64,000 nucleotides of DNA from Pararhizobium sp. A13 (lineage in GTDB: Bacteria; Pseudomonadota; Alphaproteobacteria; Rhizobiales; Rhizobiaceae), in contig NZ_CP149511.1 in assembly GCF_040126305.1 (NCBI RefSeq), forward strand, positions 744,001 to 808,000, read 5' to 3'. Shown here one piece after another: positions 18,662 through 29,539 of the stretch. Both the position numbers and the translations under genes were made by a program. Numbering within the stretch: the stretch's first letter is position 1; every line of letters starts with the position of its first letter. The notes under the pieces are model-generated. The model was not told the origin of the DNA, did not search any database, and saw nothing but the letters and a program-made list of their open reading frames with translations.

Positions 18662-19690
18662 CTATTTCCGGGAAACAGCATTGACCGGGCCAGTGGACTC
18701 CCGAAGTATCAGTTCAACCGGCCAGAGCTCGTGGATTTCCGTCGGCGGCTTGCCTGCCAGGAGTTCCAGTACAAGTTCCGCCGACCGCTTGCCGGCAGCA
18801 CGTATCGATGACCGCGTCGTTGAAAGGGACGGAGCCATGTTGTCCGCGTTCAGATAGGGGAGGACATCGTCGTGGGCGATAACCGAAATATCCTTGCCGA
18901 CAGCAAGATCGAGCGATCGGGCGGCACGGTAGACGCCGAGCGCCGTCATCATCGAGCCAGCGACGAAGGCGGTCGGGCGCGGTGACTGTTCGAGGAAGGA
19001 CCGTGCGAACCGGAAACCGACTTCGTCGGTGAAACTCCCGTGGGCGACCAGACGCGGATCGAATTGCAGGCCGCGCTCGACAAGAGCGTCACGATATCCC
19101 TTGTCGCGATGCATGGAAAACGTCACGCCCGGGCGGCCATTGATCATGGCGATCCGCCTGTGGCCAAGATCGAGCAACTGAGCGGTGGCGCGCTTGATCG
19201 CGCCTTCGTTGTCGATGTCAAGCCAGGCATAGGGGACGTCCGTTTCGGACCGGCCGTGAACCAGAAACGGCATTCGGAGTTTATGAAGCAAGGCGATGCG
19301 TTCGTCATTGGGTCTCGGCGCATTGACGATAAAGGCGTCGACGCGCCCGCTTTCCACCAGCCGGCTAAAGAGTTGCATCTCCTCTTTGGCATCGTGTTCG
19401 GCTATCGGGCTGACGAGAATATCGATGTCCTCTCCCCCCAGACGCTCGCCCATTCCGCTCAGGAATTCAGCGAAATTAACTTCCCGCCCCCTCTCCATCA
19501 GTATGCCGATGGCGCCAACGCGTCCGGTCACCAGGCGCACGGCGTTGATGTTCGGCCGGTAGCCCAGGCGTATCGCCGCGTCGGCAACGCGCTTGCGGGT
19601 GCTTTCGCGCACTTCCGGATAACCGCTCAGGGCTCGGCTTACCGTGGTCGGCGAGAGATCGAGATGCTTGGCAAATTCTTTGAGTTTCAT
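18662..19690 (-). CDS. thuR: LacI-family transcriptional regulator (ThuR-like)
   Basis: The 342-residue repressor has an N-terminal LacI helix-turn-helix (MKLKEFAKHLDLSPTTVSRA, hinge near residue 50) and a periplasmic-binding-type effector domain (residues about 60-335). It is transcribed divergently from a four-gene ABC importer whose gene sizes and sequences fit thuEFGK. The LacI-type palindrome AAAACGTTTT lies between the two. The effector is presumably the transported disaccharide (trehalose, maltose or sucrose). AglR-type regulators of alpha-glucoside operons are the main alternative, so the symbol is provisional. Confidence 0.75.
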   Translation of the reverse strand: MKLKEFAKHLDLSPTTVSRALSGYPEVRESTRKRVADAAIRLGYRPNINAVRLVTGRVGAIGILMERGREVNFAEFLSGMGERLGGEDIDILVSPIAEHDAKEEMQLFSRLVESGRVDAFIVNAPRPNDERIALLHKLRMPFLVHGRSETDVPYAWLDIDNEGAIKRATAQLLDLGHRRIAMINGRPGVTFSMHRDKGYRDALVERGLQFDPRLVAHGSFTDEVGFRFARSFLEQSPRPTAFVAGSMMTALGVYRAARSLDLAVGKDISVIAHDDVLPYLNADNMAPSLSTTRSSIRAAGKRSAELVLELLAGKPPTEIHELWPVELILRESTGPVNAVSRK

Positions 19691-19797
19691 GTGGTCCGAC
19701 GCGGCTTCGCATATTGATTATTAGCTATAGCTCGACCACTCCGCTGTCAGCAATCCATCTCACCGCAAGATCCGGGTGCTCTCGCTGTGGCCAAACT

Positions 19798-19807
19798 AAA
19801 ACGTTTT
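19798..19807. promoter_or_regulatory. LacI-type operator candidate
   Basis: The perfect palindrome AAAACGTTTT with a central CG is typical of LacI-family sites. It lies 108 bases before the regulator gene start and about 240 bases before the binding-protein gene, in the shared divergent promoter region. Confidence 0.5.
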
Positions 19808-20044
19808 CAAATTAGCCTCCACGTTACAATGTCTCCACTAAGATCAGGAAACTCACCGCAACCGCCAGGTCTTATTTATCATACTGATTATATTGGCGTT
19901 TCTCATTAATCTTCTTAGTGTTTACACGCAGCTGCTTGTTGCGGCTTGACTCAATTTCCCGTTTCTGACAGTTTTTCCAAACCAAAGCGCTTTCGATTTT
20001 GCTGATCCAGTTTCAGCCGGCGCTTGGAGGCCTGGGAGGAGCCG

Positions 20045-21307
20045 ATGACCATGAAACTTTTTGCGACAGCCGTAATTCTGGGCGCGATCACAAGCGGCGG
20101 TGCTTTCGCCGCCGAACTCTCGATGGCGGCAAACGCGACCGGCAAGGCTGCCGAATTCCTCCGCGCGCGCCTTGCCGAGTTCGAGGCGAAAACGGGCAAC
20201 AAGGTCAATCTCGTGACGATGCCCGCGTCGAGCAGTGAGCAGTTCGGGCAGTACCGCCTGTGGCTCGCGGCCGGAAATACTGATGTCGATATCTACCAGA
20301 CCGATGTCATCTGGGCGCCTCAGCTTGCCGACCAGTTTGTCGACCTGACGGAAGCGACGAAGGATGTGATGGGCGAGTTTTTCCCATCGGTCATCCAATC
20401 GCAGACAGTCAACGGGAAGCTTGTCGCCTTGCCGATGTTCACCGACGCGCCCGCCATGTATTACCGAAAGGATCTTCTCGAAAAATACGGCAAGCAGCCA
20501 CCCAAGACATGGGACGAGCTGGAGGCCACGGCAAAGGAAATCCAGGAAAAGGAACGCGCCGCCGGACAGTCGGATTTCTGGGGCTTCGTGTTTCAGGCCA
20601 ATGCCTATGAGGGCCTGACCTGCAATGCGCTCGAATGGATCAAATCCTCGGGCGGCGGACAGATTGTCGAGCCGGACGGTACGATTTCGGTCAACAACGA
20701 AAAAGCAGCGTCCGCCATCGACCGTGCCAAGGGCTGGATCGGCACCATCGCACCGGAAGGCGTGCTCGCCTACCAGGAGGAAGAGGCTCGCGGCGTCTGG
20801 CAAACCGGTAAGGCGGCGTTCATGCGCAACTGGCCCTATGCCTATGCGCTCGGCAACGGCGACGACAGCGCTATCAAGGGCAAGTTCGATGTCATGCCGC
20901 TACCCGTCGCCGCCGCGGGCGACCAGCCGTCGTCCTCTCTCGGCGGCTGGAACGCAGCCGTCTCGAAATATTCGGACGAGCAGGAGGCCGCGATCGAACT
21001 GGTGAGGTTCCTTGCATCGAGCGAGGTGCAGAAAAAGCGCGCGGTTGAGCTTTCCAACCTGCCGACCCTGCCGGCTCTCTACGATGACGCCGACATTGCC
21101 GCCAGCCAGCCTTTCATGGCGAGCTGGAAGCCGATCTTCCAGAATGCCGTGCCGCGTCCGTCGGCGGTGACAAAGGTCAAATACAATGAAGTCTCGTCGG
21201 ATTTCTGGGGCGCGGTGCACAACACGCTTTCCGGAAACGGTTCGGCTGCCGAGAACCTCGAACTGCTCGAAGTCGAGCTGACGGAGCTCAAGGGCGACGC
21301 CTGGTAA
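20045..21307 (+). CDS. thuE: Trehalose/maltose-type ABC transporter binding protein (ThuE-like)
   Basis: The 420-residue precursor has a signal peptide cut after GGAFA and the two-lobed binding-protein fold. Conserved stretches such as GNTDVDIYQTDVIWAPQLAD, MFTDAPAMYYRKDLLEKYGK and SSSLGGWNAAVSKYSDEQ match rhizobial trehalose/maltose-binding proteins as I recall them. GGGAGGA ends 4 bases before ATG 20045, and ATG 20051 has a 10-base gap, so either may be used. First gene of the importer operon, divergent from the LacI regulator. The substrate is inferred; alpha-glucosides are possible. Confidence 0.8.
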   Translation: MTMKLFATAVILGAITSGGAFAAELSMAANATGKAAEFLRARLAEFEAKTGNKVNLVTMPASSSEQFGQYRLWLAAGNTDVDIYQTDVIWAPQLADQFVDLTEATKDVMGEFFPSVIQSQTVNGKLVALPMFTDAPAMYYRKDLLEKYGKQPPKTWDELEATAKEIQEKERAAGQSDFWGFVFQANAYEGLTCNALEWIKSSGGGQIVEPDGTISVNNEKAASAIDRAKGWIGTIAPEGVLAYQEEEARGVWQTGKAAFMRNWPYAYALGNGDDSAIKGKFDVMPLPVAAAGDQPSSSLGGWNAAVSKYSDEQEAAIELVRFLASSEVQKKRAVELSNLPTLPALYDDADIAASQPFMASWKPIFQNAVPRPSAVTKVKYNEVSSDFWGAVHNTLSGNGSAAENLELLEVELTELKGDAW

Positions 21308-21401
21308 TTGCATTCAGCCGCGGACGGCAGCCGGCGGCGGCTGTTGTCCGCATGTTTGATGCTTCCGGCCCTCGCCGGATGACAACCGGTGGGCAATCAT
21401 C

Positions 21402-22388
21402 ATGACCGAACTTTCCCTTGAAACGTCGCCGGCGGTGCACGCGGCACGCAGCCGGATCGGTTCCGACCTGCAGGCGCAGCGCATCCGCTCGGCGTGGATA
21501 TTTCTGGCGCCGACCCTGTTCGTGCTGGCCATCGTCGCGGGCTGGCCGCTCGTCAGAACCATCTATTTCAGCTTCACCAACGCGTCGCTGACCAATTTGT
21601 CGGGCGCGGAGTTCGTCGGCCTCAAGAACTACCTGTCGTGGATCACGCTGAAGAGCGGCCGCACCATCTTTAGTGGCCTCCTCGCCGATCCGGCCTGGTG
21701 GGGCGCTGTCTGGAATACGCTGAAATTCACGCTAGTCTCGGTCAGCATCGAAACCGCGCTCGGGCTGATCGTGGCACTCGTGCTGAACGCGGAGTTTCCG
21801 GGACGCGGCCTTGTCCGCGCCGCCATTCTCATCCCCTGGGCCATTCCCACCATCGTTTCGGCCAAGATGTGGGCCTGGATGCTGAATGACCAGTTCGGGA
21901 TCTTGAACGATATTTTCCTCAGCCTCGGCCTGATCAGCCAGAAGATCGCCTGGACCGCCAGTCCGGACACGGCGATGATTGCGGTGCTGGTTGTCGATGT
22001 CTGGAAAACCACGCCGTTCATGGCACTCCTGATCCTCGCCGGCCTGCAGATGGTTCCCGGCGATATCTATGAGGCTGCACGGATCGACGGCATCCATCCG
22101 GTACGGGTCTTCTGGCGCCTGACCTTGCCGCTGATCCGTCCGGCGCTGATGGTCGCCGTCATCTTCCGCATGCTCGACTCGCTGCGTATCTTCGATCTCA
22201 TCTATGTGCTGACGCCCAACAACGCGCAGACCCGGACCATGTCGGTGCTTGCCCGCGAAAACCTCTTCGAGTTCGACAAATTTGCCTATGGAGCGGCAGC
22301 TTCGACCATGCTGTTCCTGATCATCGCGACGATCACGGTCCTTTACATGTGGTTCGGCCGCGTCAACCTCGACGGAGGAGACCGATGA
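21402..22388 (+). CDS. thuF: Trehalose-type ABC permease (ThuF-like)
   Basis: This 328-residue permease is MalF-like with six or more membrane spans. Its EAA loop, YEAARIDGIHPVRVFWRLTLP, contacts the ATPase. The length equals that of the described rhizobial ThuF. It starts 94 bases after the binding-protein gene and overlaps the next permease gene by 4 bases, showing coupling. Confidence 0.82.
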   Translation: MTELSLETSPAVHAARSRIGSDLQAQRIRSAWIFLAPTLFVLAIVAGWPLVRTIYFSFTNASLTNLSGAEFVGLKNYLSWITLKSGRTIFSGLLADPAWWGAVWNTLKFTLVSVSIETALGLIVALVLNAEFPGRGLVRAAILIPWAIPTIVSAKMWAWMLNDQFGILNDIFLSLGLISQKIAWTASPDTAMIAVLVVDVWKTTPFMALLILAGLQMVPGDIYEAARIDGIHPVRVFWRLTLPLIRPALMVAVIFRMLDSLRIFDLIYVLTPNNAQTRTMSVLARENLFEFDKFAYGAAASTMLFLIIATITVLYMWFGRVNLDGGDR

Positions 22389-23218
22389 TGGTTGCCACGC
22401 TTGCAAAGCGTACCGCGTTTTATGCGCTCGTCGCCGCCATCATCATCGTCGCGGTGTTCCCCTTCTATTACGCGATCCTGACAAGCTTCAAATCCGGCAC
22501 GGCATTGTTCCGGGTGGACTACTGGCCGACATCGCTTTCGCTGGAAAACTATACCGGGGTCCTGTCCGGCGGCAGCTTCATGAGGAATCTCGGCAACTCG
22601 CTGCTGGTCGCCGGTCTGGTGGTGGCTCTTTCGCTGCTGCTCGCAGTCACGGCATCCTTTGCGCTGGCGCGTGTGCGGTTTCGCGGGCGGTCTCTGCTGC
22701 TGCTGACCATCCTCGCCGTCTCGATGTTTCCACATATTGCGGTGCTCGCCGGGTTGTTCGAGCTTATCCGCTGGATCGGCATCTTCAACACGCCGTTCGC
22801 GCTTATCTTTTCCTACATGATCTTCACGTTGCCGTTCACGGTCTGGGTACTGACCACCTTCATGCGAGACCTGCCGATCGAAATCGAGGAAGCAGCCATT
22901 GTCGACGGTGCCTCACCCTGGGTGATCATCACGCGCGTCTTCATGCCGCTGATGTGGCCGGCACTCGTCACCACCGGCCTGCTTGCCTTCATCGCCGCCT
23001 GGAACGAGTTCCTGTTTGCCTTGACGTTCACGTCATCGGACACCCAGCGCACGGTCCCCGTGGCAATCGCCATGCTCTCGGGAGGCAGTCAGTTTGAAAT
23101 ACCCTGGGGCAGCATCATGGCCGCTTCCGTGATCGTAACAGTTCCCCTGGTGATCCTCGTGCTGATCTTTCAACGGCGGATCATATCCGGCCTCACCGCC
23201 GGCGGCGTCAAAGGATAG
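22385..23218 (+). CDS. thuG: Trehalose-type ABC permease (ThuG-like)
   Basis: The 277-residue MalG-type permease has six spans and the EAA loop EIEEAAIVDGASPWVIITRV. GGAGGAG precedes two adjacent ATGs (22385 and 22388); the second would give the 276 residues usual for ThuG. It overlaps thuF by 4 bases, and the ATPase gene follows after 9 bases. Confidence 0.82.
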   Translation: MMVATLAKRTAFYALVAAIIIVAVFPFYYAILTSFKSGTALFRVDYWPTSLSLENYTGVLSGGSFMRNLGNSLLVAGLVVALSLLLAVTASFALARVRFRGRSLLLLTILAVSMFPHIAVLAGLFELIRWIGIFNTPFALIFSYMIFTLPFTVWVLTTFMRDLPIEIEEAAIVDGASPWVIITRVFMPLMWPALVTTGLLAFIAAWNEFLFALTFTSSDTQRTVPVAIAMLSGGSQFEIPWGSIMAASVIVTVPLVILVLIFQRRIISGLTAGGVKG

Positions 23219-23227
23219 GAGAAAAAA

Positions 23228-24256
<1,029 letters not shown>

Positions 24257-24361
24257 GGAACTGACCACCTGAACGAGCCTGCGTCCCCGCAAGCAGAACA
24301 TCGCTGGTCAACATGTGCCCCGATGGGGTGTTGAGAGGTCTATCAATGAGGCATGGAAACG

Positions 24362-24405
24362 CTTCCTATCACTCATAATCTCGGCAAGATATGAGTGATA
24401 GGAAG
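24362..24405. repeat. 16-bp perfect inverted repeat between convergent operons
   Basis: CTTCCTATCACTCATA (24362-24377) and TATGAGTGATAGGAAG (24390-24405) pair fully around a 12-base loop. It sits between thuK and sitD, which converge, so it may end transcripts from both sides, but neither flank has a T run. The rest of 24257-24630 shows no gene. Confidence 0.7.
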
Positions 24406-24630
24406 GATGTCTATAACTCACGCGCTGGAACTCTCGATATTCCTGAAACTAGGCGGTTCGAAGCATGACGGGCTCGAATACACCTCGGCTATTCTGCTTT
24501 GCAGTCATCCCGGCATCAGCCCGTGTCGCGCAAGCGTGACCTTTGACAGCAACACTTATGGCACGGCGATGCCGGGATCGGAGACCGTCCACCTCAAGCC
24601 ACGGGTATGCTACGGCTCACGAAGAGGAGC

Positions 24631-25482
24631 TCACTCGACGATCGTCCGCTGCGCCTCGATGCGTGCCGTTCGCCAGGAGGACCAGGCAAAGGCGGCGACG
24701 AACATCGCGGTCATTAGGAGCACGATCGTCGGTGCCGGCGCGCTGTCGATGAAGAACGAGACGTAGACGCCGGAGAAGGAGGCCACCGTCGCAACCAGCA
24801 CAGCAACGATCAGCATGCTGCCCATGGTGCGGGTGATCAGGAAGGCGATGGCGCCGGGGGCGATCAGCATCGCGATGGCGAGGATCAGTCCGACGGCCTT
24901 GAGCGCCCCGACAATCGTCAGCGACAGAATGGCAAGCAGCCCGTAGTGCAGCCAGTTGACGCGCAGTCCGACGGCCTTTGCCTGAGCAGGATCGAAGGCA
25001 TGCAGCAGGAAATCGCGCCATTTGACGGCAAGGATGCCAGCCGCCACCAGGGCAATCAGGCCGGTTTCGACGATGTCAGCCCAACCGATACCGAGCATGT
25101 CGCCGAAAAGGATGTGATCGAGGTGCACGTCACTCTGGATCTTGGTGTAAAGCACCAGTCCGAAGCCGAACATGCCGGAGAAGACCACACCCATCACCGT
25201 ATCCTGCTTGATGCGGCTGTTTTCCTTGAGGTAGCCCGTCAAGAGCGCGCAGGACATGCCGGCGGCAAAGGCACCGACGGCGAGCGGCAGGCCGACGATG
25301 TAGGAGATGACGATACCGGGAAAGACCGCATGCGAGATTGCGTCGCCCATCAGCGACCAGCCCTTCAGGACGAGGAAGCAGGAGAGCATCGCCGTCGGGA
25401 TCGCCACCAGCACGGAGATCAGAAGCGCGTTGCGCATGAACCCGAACTCGAAGACGGCGAGCAGCATGTCGAGTGAGATCAT
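24631..25482 (-). CDS. sitD: Manganese/iron ABC transporter permease SitD
   Basis: The 283-residue permease belongs to the ABC-3 (ZnuB/MntB) family with about eight hydrophobic segments and the usual MGDAISHAVFPGIVISYI segment of the first cytoplasmic loop. It is the second permease of the sitABCD set and overlaps sitC by 4 bases. Together with SitC it should form the channel for Mn(II), perhaps Fe(II). Confidence 0.88.
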   Translation of the reverse strand: MISLDMLLAVFEFGFMRNALLISVLVAIPTAMLSCFLVLKGWSLMGDAISHAVFPGIVISYIVGLPLAVGAFAAGMSCALLTGYLKENSRIKQDTVMGVVFSGMFGFGLVLYTKIQSDVHLDHILFGDMLGIGWADIVETGLIALVAAGILAVKWRDFLLHAFDPAQAKAVGLRVNWLHYGLLAILSLTIVGALKAVGLILAIAMLIAPGAIAFLITRTMGSMLIVAVLVATVASFSGVYVSFFIDSAPAPTIVLLMTAMFVAAFAWSSWRTARIEAQRTIVE

Positions 25483-26339
25483 CGGGCGACCTCCAGTGCT
25501 TCTGCGCTGCGCCTGCGGGCGGCAAGAAGGCCGTGCTTCGGGGCAAAGATGAAGGCGAACAGGAAGATCAGCGTTTGCAGCACGATGATGATGCCGCCGG
25601 TGGCGCCGTCGAGGAAATAGCTGAAATAGGCGCCGAAGAAGCTTGTCAGCGCGCCGATCGCCACGCTGATCATGATCAGCCGGGGAAACCGGTCGGTGAG
25701 CAGATAGGCGGTCGCGCCCGGGGTGACGACCATGGCAATGACGAGAAAGGCGCCGACGGTCTGGAGCGCCGCGACGGTGCAGGCCGAAAGCAGGGTGAAG
25801 AACAGCACCTTCAGAAAGGACGTCGGGATCCCGATCGAGCGCGCGTGGCTCTCATCGAAGAACGTCACCATCAGATCCTTCCATTTGGCCGTGAGGATGA
25901 CGAGCGACACGATGCCGATGATTGCCAGTTGCAGCGTGTCGGCGGGCGTGATGGCGAGAATATTGCCAAGCACGATCGTCTGGATATTCACCGAGGTCGG
26001 CGACAGCGACACCATGAAGAGGCCGAGCCCGAAGAAGGAGGTGAAGATCAGTCCGATGATGGCGTCCTCTTTCAGCCGGGTGCGCTGGTTGAGGAACAGC
26101 ATCGCGCCGGCCGCGAGCGTGCCGGAGAAGAACGCGCCGAGCGAAAAGGGAAGGCCGAGCATATAGGCGCCGGCGACGCCCGGAACGATCGAGTGGGAAA
26201 GCGCGTCGCCTATCAGTGACCAGCCTTTCAGCATCAGATAGGACGACAGGAAGGCGCAGACCGCGCCGACCAGAGCGCTCACCCACATGGCGTTGAGCAT
26301 ATAGCCGTAGGTAAAGGGTTCTGAGAGTGCGGCGATCAT
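25479..26339 (-). CDS. sitC: Manganese/iron ABC transporter permease SitC
   Basis: This 286-residue ABC-3 permease resembles SitD (shared [20 protein letters not shown] element) and has about eight spans. Two consecutive permease genes mark the Sit/Yfe type rather than the ZnuABC type, which has one. It overlaps both neighbours by 4 bases. Confidence 0.88.
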   Translation of the reverse strand: MIAALSEPFTYGYMLNAMWVSALVGAVCAFLSSYLMLKGWSLIGDALSHSIVPGVAGAYMLGLPFSLGAFFSGTLAAGAMLFLNQRTRLKEDAIIGLIFTSFFGLGLFMVSLSPTSVNIQTIVLGNILAITPADTLQLAIIGIVSLVILTAKWKDLMVTFFDESHARSIGIPTSFLKVLFFTLLSACTVAALQTVGAFLVIAMVVTPGATAYLLTDRFPRLIMISVAIGALTSFFGAYFSYFLDGATGGIIIVLQTLIFLFAFIFAPKHGLLAARRRSAEALEVAR

Positions 26340-27271
26340 TTGCCGTCCGCCTCTGGATCGGTCTCAGGTTTGGCCGGCTGCGATACCATGTGGCCCTTGG
26401 CGCCGTACATGACCAGCGGCCGCTCGTCGTCGCTGATGACGGAAAGCTGACGCGGATCGGCATCATCGTGCAGGTTTTCGCCACCGAGCACGAAATGGCG
26501 AAGCACGCCGCCGAAGGCGAGTTCGAGGTTTTCCCGGGTGAAGGTGGTGTCGGTCGGGCCGTAGGCGAGCACGGTATTTTTCAGAAGCACGGTGCGATCG
26601 CAGAATTCCGGCACGCTGCCGAGATTGTGGGTGGAGACCAGCATGACCCGGCCTTCGTCACGCAGCCCGGTCAACAGGCGAATGATGGCATCCTCGGTCT
26701 TGACGTCGACGCCGGTAAAGGGTTCGTCAAGCAGGATGACGCGGCCGTCCTGCGCAAGTGCGCGGGCGAGGAAGACGCGCTTCTTCTGACCGCCGGACAA
26801 CTCGCCGATCTGCCGCTTGCGGAAATCACTCATGCCGACCCGGGCAAGTGCGGCCTCGACTGCCTCATGATCGGTCTTCTTGGGGATACGCAGCATGTTC
26901 ATGTGGCCGTAGCGGCCCATCATCACCACGTCCTCGACTAGGACCGGGAAGTTCCAGTCGACCTCTTCGGCCTGCGGCACATAGGCAACCAGGTTTTTTT
27001 TCAGTGCTTCTGGCACCGAAAGGCCGAGGATGGAGATTTCTCCGCGCGCCAGCCTGGCGAACCCCATGATCGCCTTGAACAGGGTCGACTTGCCGCTGCC
27101 GTTGACACCGACCAGTGCCGTGATGGTCCCGGTCGGGATCTCGAACGAGGCGTCGCGCAGCGCGCGATGGCCGTTGCGATAGGTGACCGTGACGCCTGAG
27201 GCACGGATACCGCTACCCGCTTCACCCGACGCCGGCGCTTCGCTGGGCTGGGTTTTCACCTGAAGGTTCAT
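26336..27271 (-). CDS. sitB: Manganese/iron ABC transporter ATPase SitB
   Basis: The 311-residue ATPase has Walker [12 protein letters not shown], the signature [15 protein letters not shown] and Walker [13 protein letters not shown], followed by the switch histidine in LVSTHNL. It energises SitCD. It overlaps sitA and sitC by 4 bases each, so the four genes are one translationally coupled unit. The C-terminal tail of about 50 residues is variable and acidic. Confidence 0.88.
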   Translation of the reverse strand: MNLQVKTQPSEAPASGEAGSGIRASGVTVTYRNGHRALRDASFEIPTGTITALVGVNGSGKSTLFKAIMGFARLARGEISILGLSVPEALKKNLVAYVPQAEEVDWNFPVLVEDVVMMGRYGHMNMLRIPKKTDHEAVEAALARVGMSDFRKRQIGELSGGQKKRVFLARALAQDGRVILLDEPFTGVDVKTEDAIIRLLTGLRDEGRVMLVSTHNLGSVPEFCDRTVLLKNTVLAYGPTDTTFTRENLELAFGGVLRHFVLGGENLHDDADPRQLSVISDDERPLVMYGAKGHMVSQPAKPETDPEADGK

Positions 27272-28173
27272 TGCGACAGGCCTTTCGCGATGGTTTCGGA
27301 CGTGACGCGCAAGAGGTCGACATAGGTCGGAACCGGACCGTCCGCTTCGCTGAGTGAATCAACATACAGCACGCCGCCGTATTTTGCCCCTGTCTCGCGC
27401 GCGACCTGCTGGGCAGGGTCCGGAGAAATCGTGCTTTCCGAGAAGACAACCGGAATGTTGTTGGCGCGGACCGCGTCAATCACCTTGCGCACCTGCTGTG
27501 GCGTACCCTGCTGGTCAGCGTTGATCGGCCAGAGGTAGAGTTCCTTCAGGCCGAAGTCGCGGGTCAGATAGCTGAAGGCACCTTCGCTCGAGACCAGCCA
27601 GCGCTTCTCCTCTGGGATCTTGGCGATCTCGGCCCGGATGGGATCGATCGTCGCTGCGATCTTCTTCTTGTAGGCCTCCGCATTGGCCTTGTAGGTCTCG
27701 GCATTGGCCGGGTCGTATTTCACGAAGGCGTCGCGGATATTGTCGACATAAATCAACGCGGCCGAGGGCGACATCCAGGCATGGGGGTTCGGCTTGCCGG
27801 TATACGGACCTTCGGCGATGCCCATCGGCTCGACGCCCTCGGACACGACGGCCCCCGGGATGTCGTCAAAGTTCTGGAAGAACTTCTCAAACCAGAGCTC
27901 GAGGTTGAGGCCGTTCCACAGGATCAGCTTGGCATCGTGCGCCTTCAGGATATCGCGCGGAGTCGGCTGATAGTTGTGGATCTCGGCTCCGGGTTTGGTG
28001 ATCGATTCAACGATGGCGGCGTCACCCGCAACGTTCTTTGCCATGTCTGCAATCACCGTGAAGGTGGTGACTGCCTTGAATTTCTCCTGCGCCCATGCGG
28101 CACCCGGAGCGATCGCGAAAACTGCCAGTGCTGTTGCCGCCGCCAGGATCGCGCGCCTCGTCTGATCGATCAT
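27268..28173 (-). CDS. sitA: Manganese/iron periplasmic binding protein SitA
   Basis: The 301-residue product has a signal peptide ending in AAWAQ and is a cluster A-I metal-binding protein. Expected ligands are visible: a histidine in [12 protein letters not shown], one in [11 protein letters not shown], an acidic residue in SSEGAFSYL and an aspartate near the C terminus. AGGGAG lies 6 bases before ATG 28173; the upstream in-frame start at 28224 would add non-signal residues and overlap the operator. First gene of sitABCD. Confidence 0.88.
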   Translation of the reverse strand: MIDQTRRAILAAATALAVFAIAPGAAWAQEKFKAVTTFTVIADMAKNVAGDAAIVESITKPGAEIHNYQPTPRDILKAHDAKLILWNGLNLELWFEKFFQNFDDIPGAVVSEGVEPMGIAEGPYTGKPNPHAWMSPSAALIYVDNIRDAFVKYDPANAETYKANAEAYKKKIAATIDPIRAEIAKIPEEKRWLVSSEGAFSYLTRDFGLKELYLWPINADQQGTPQQVRKVIDAVRANNIPVVFSESTISPDPAQQVARETGAKYGGVLYVDSLSEADGPVPTYVDLLRVTSETIAKGLSQ

Positions 28174-28217
28174 TCCATACTCCCTGCTTGTGGTCGCTGA
28201 CAGGACTAGGTGAATGG

Positions 28218-28252
28218 TTTGCATAAGTCAATGCAAATGAGAAGCATTCGCA
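28218..28252. promoter_or_regulatory. Candidate Mur/Fur binding sites between sitA and mur
   Basis: TTTGCAT-N6-ATGCAAA (28218-28237) and an overlapping imperfect palindrome at 28232-28252 (TGCAAATGAG, central A, AGCATTCGCA) lie between the divergent genes. The second fits the alphaproteobacterial Fur/Mur pattern of TGC(A/G)AATG arms. Manganese-dependent repression of sitABCD by Mur is established in rhizobia; this exact site is my inference. Confidence 0.55.
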
Positions 28253-28295
28253 ACTAGCTATTTTCAAACTTGTAACCCTTGGCTAGTGTTGAGCC

Positions 28296-28724
28296 ATGAA
28301 ACAGAACAAGAATCGCGTTGAGGAACTGGAAGGCGTCCTGCGGGACGGCGGCGTGCGCGTGACGCGCCAGCGGGCAGCGATCCTGAAGATCCTTGCCATC
28401 GCCGAAGACCACCCGGATGCAAGCGAATTGCACCGCCGGGCGAAAGAAATCGATGCAACCGTCTCGCTCTCAACAGTCTACAGAACGCTTTCAGCGCTTG
28501 AGCAACAGGGCGTCGTGCATCGCCATGCTTTCGAAAGCGCCACTGCCCGCTTCGAAACCGCCGATGCGCCACATCACGATCACCTGATCGATATCGATAC
28601 GGGTGCGGTCATCGAATTCCGCTCCGACAAGATCGAGCAATTGCAGGCGGAAATCGCCGCAGAACTTGGCTACGATCTTGTGCGTCACCGGCTGGAGCTC
28701 TACTGCCGCAAGCGCAAGGACTGA
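28296..28724 (+). CDS. mur: Fur-family regulator Mur (manganese-responsive)
   Basis: This 142-residue Fur-family repressor has the winged helix (RVTRQRAAILKILA, then TVSLSTVYRTLSALEQQGVV) and the regulatory metal motif HHDHLIDI. It lacks the CxxC pairs of structural zinc sites seen in Zur or many Fur proteins, with a single cysteine near the end. It is divergent from sitABCD, the arrangement of mur in Sinorhizobium, where the protein represses sit genes with Mn(II). The tight promoter overlap suggests joint control. A general Fur role is less likely in this context. Confidence 0.78.
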   Translation: MKQNKNRVEELEGVLRDGGVRVTRQRAAILKILAIAEDHPDASELHRRAKEIDATVSLSTVYRTLSALEQQGVVHRHAFESATARFETADAPHHDHLIDIDTGAVIEFRSDKIEQLQAEIAAELGYDLVRHRLELYCRKRKD

Positions 28725-29035
28725 CTGGCGTCGGTCCGAACATTGAGACAACCGCGAAGAAAATGGCGGCTAACCGTGCGATTGGCCTTGAGGCCCCCGA
28801 GCTGGGCAAGATCGATGGTGTCTGGATTCACCGCTGAGACCAGCTGATCAATGCGGGCTTTTCGGCAGCCACAAACCGCTCCACCGTGCAGGATGGCTAT
28901 TCCGGTGCTGCTGCCTATGCGCGTCCAGAAGGACCGACAAGAATATTGGACGTGTCCACAAGCTGCTCGTTGACGGTTGTCTGCGGTCGATTGTTGGCGA
29001 CCGGAACGGCATGGCGAAGATGTTGCAAGGAGGCC
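28725..29035. other. Intergenic region with possible gene debris
   Basis: One frame from about 28738 reads plausibly coding for some 30 codons (ETTAKKMAANRAIGLEAPEL, then IDGVWIHR) before a stop at 28836, and stays open afterwards. I cannot match it to a family. It is probably a decayed gene. Confidence 0.3.
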
Positions 29036-29524
29036 CTATTCCCGCATCAGCCGAGCGATTATTCCGGCGTTCTGGGGGAAAAGTGCCGAAAGTGTCTGGC
29101 GGTTTGTTTCGATCATGTCTTCAAGCTCCCAGCCTGGGGACACGACTTCGCTGACGAGCCCATAATCTCCGGATTCCAGCTCCAGCGCCTTCCATGTACC
29201 GCCTGCGACGGCAAGTTGCAGGCGTTGACCGTTTTCGATATCCGGGCCTAGCACGATCTTTTCATAGGCCCCATCGGGATGGATCAGATGATAGGTGACG
29301 GGATCGCCTTTCAAGTGGAACTGGATGCCATCCGAATGCTTGCTGTGAAACGCCACCGGCGGCGAGGCATCATCCAGCATGAAATAGATCGCGGTCATGG
29401 CGAGGCGTTCGCCGCGTGCGGTGACAATTTTCGTGGCGGCATCAGGCCGGAATGTTTCGGCGAAATAACCGCCTTCGAAATGCGGTGTGAGGCCGAGCGT
29501 GCGGATGACGTCTTGTTTTTTCAT
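29036..29524 (-). CDS. Cupin_5 (DUF985) family protein
   Basis: The 162-residue product matches the DUF985 cupin family from end to end, with GGYFAETFR near the N terminus and the cupin strands FHSKHSDGIQFHLKGDPVTY and SEVVSPGWELEDMI. The single-domain beta barrel probably binds a small ligand, perhaps a sugar derivative; no reaction is established for most members. It is followed on its upstream side by the Gfo/Idh gene in the same direction, 15 bases away, so they may share a transcript. Confidence 0.75.
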   Translation of the reverse strand: MKKQDVIRTLGLTPHFEGGYFAETFRPDAATKIVTARGERLAMTAIYFMLDDASPPVAFHSKHSDGIQFHLKGDPVTYHLIHPDGAYEKIVLGPDIENGQRLQLAVAGGTWKALELESGDYGLVSEVVSPGWELEDMIETNRQTLSALFPQNAGIIARLMRE

Positions 29525-29539
29525 GATGAATCCTGCTCG

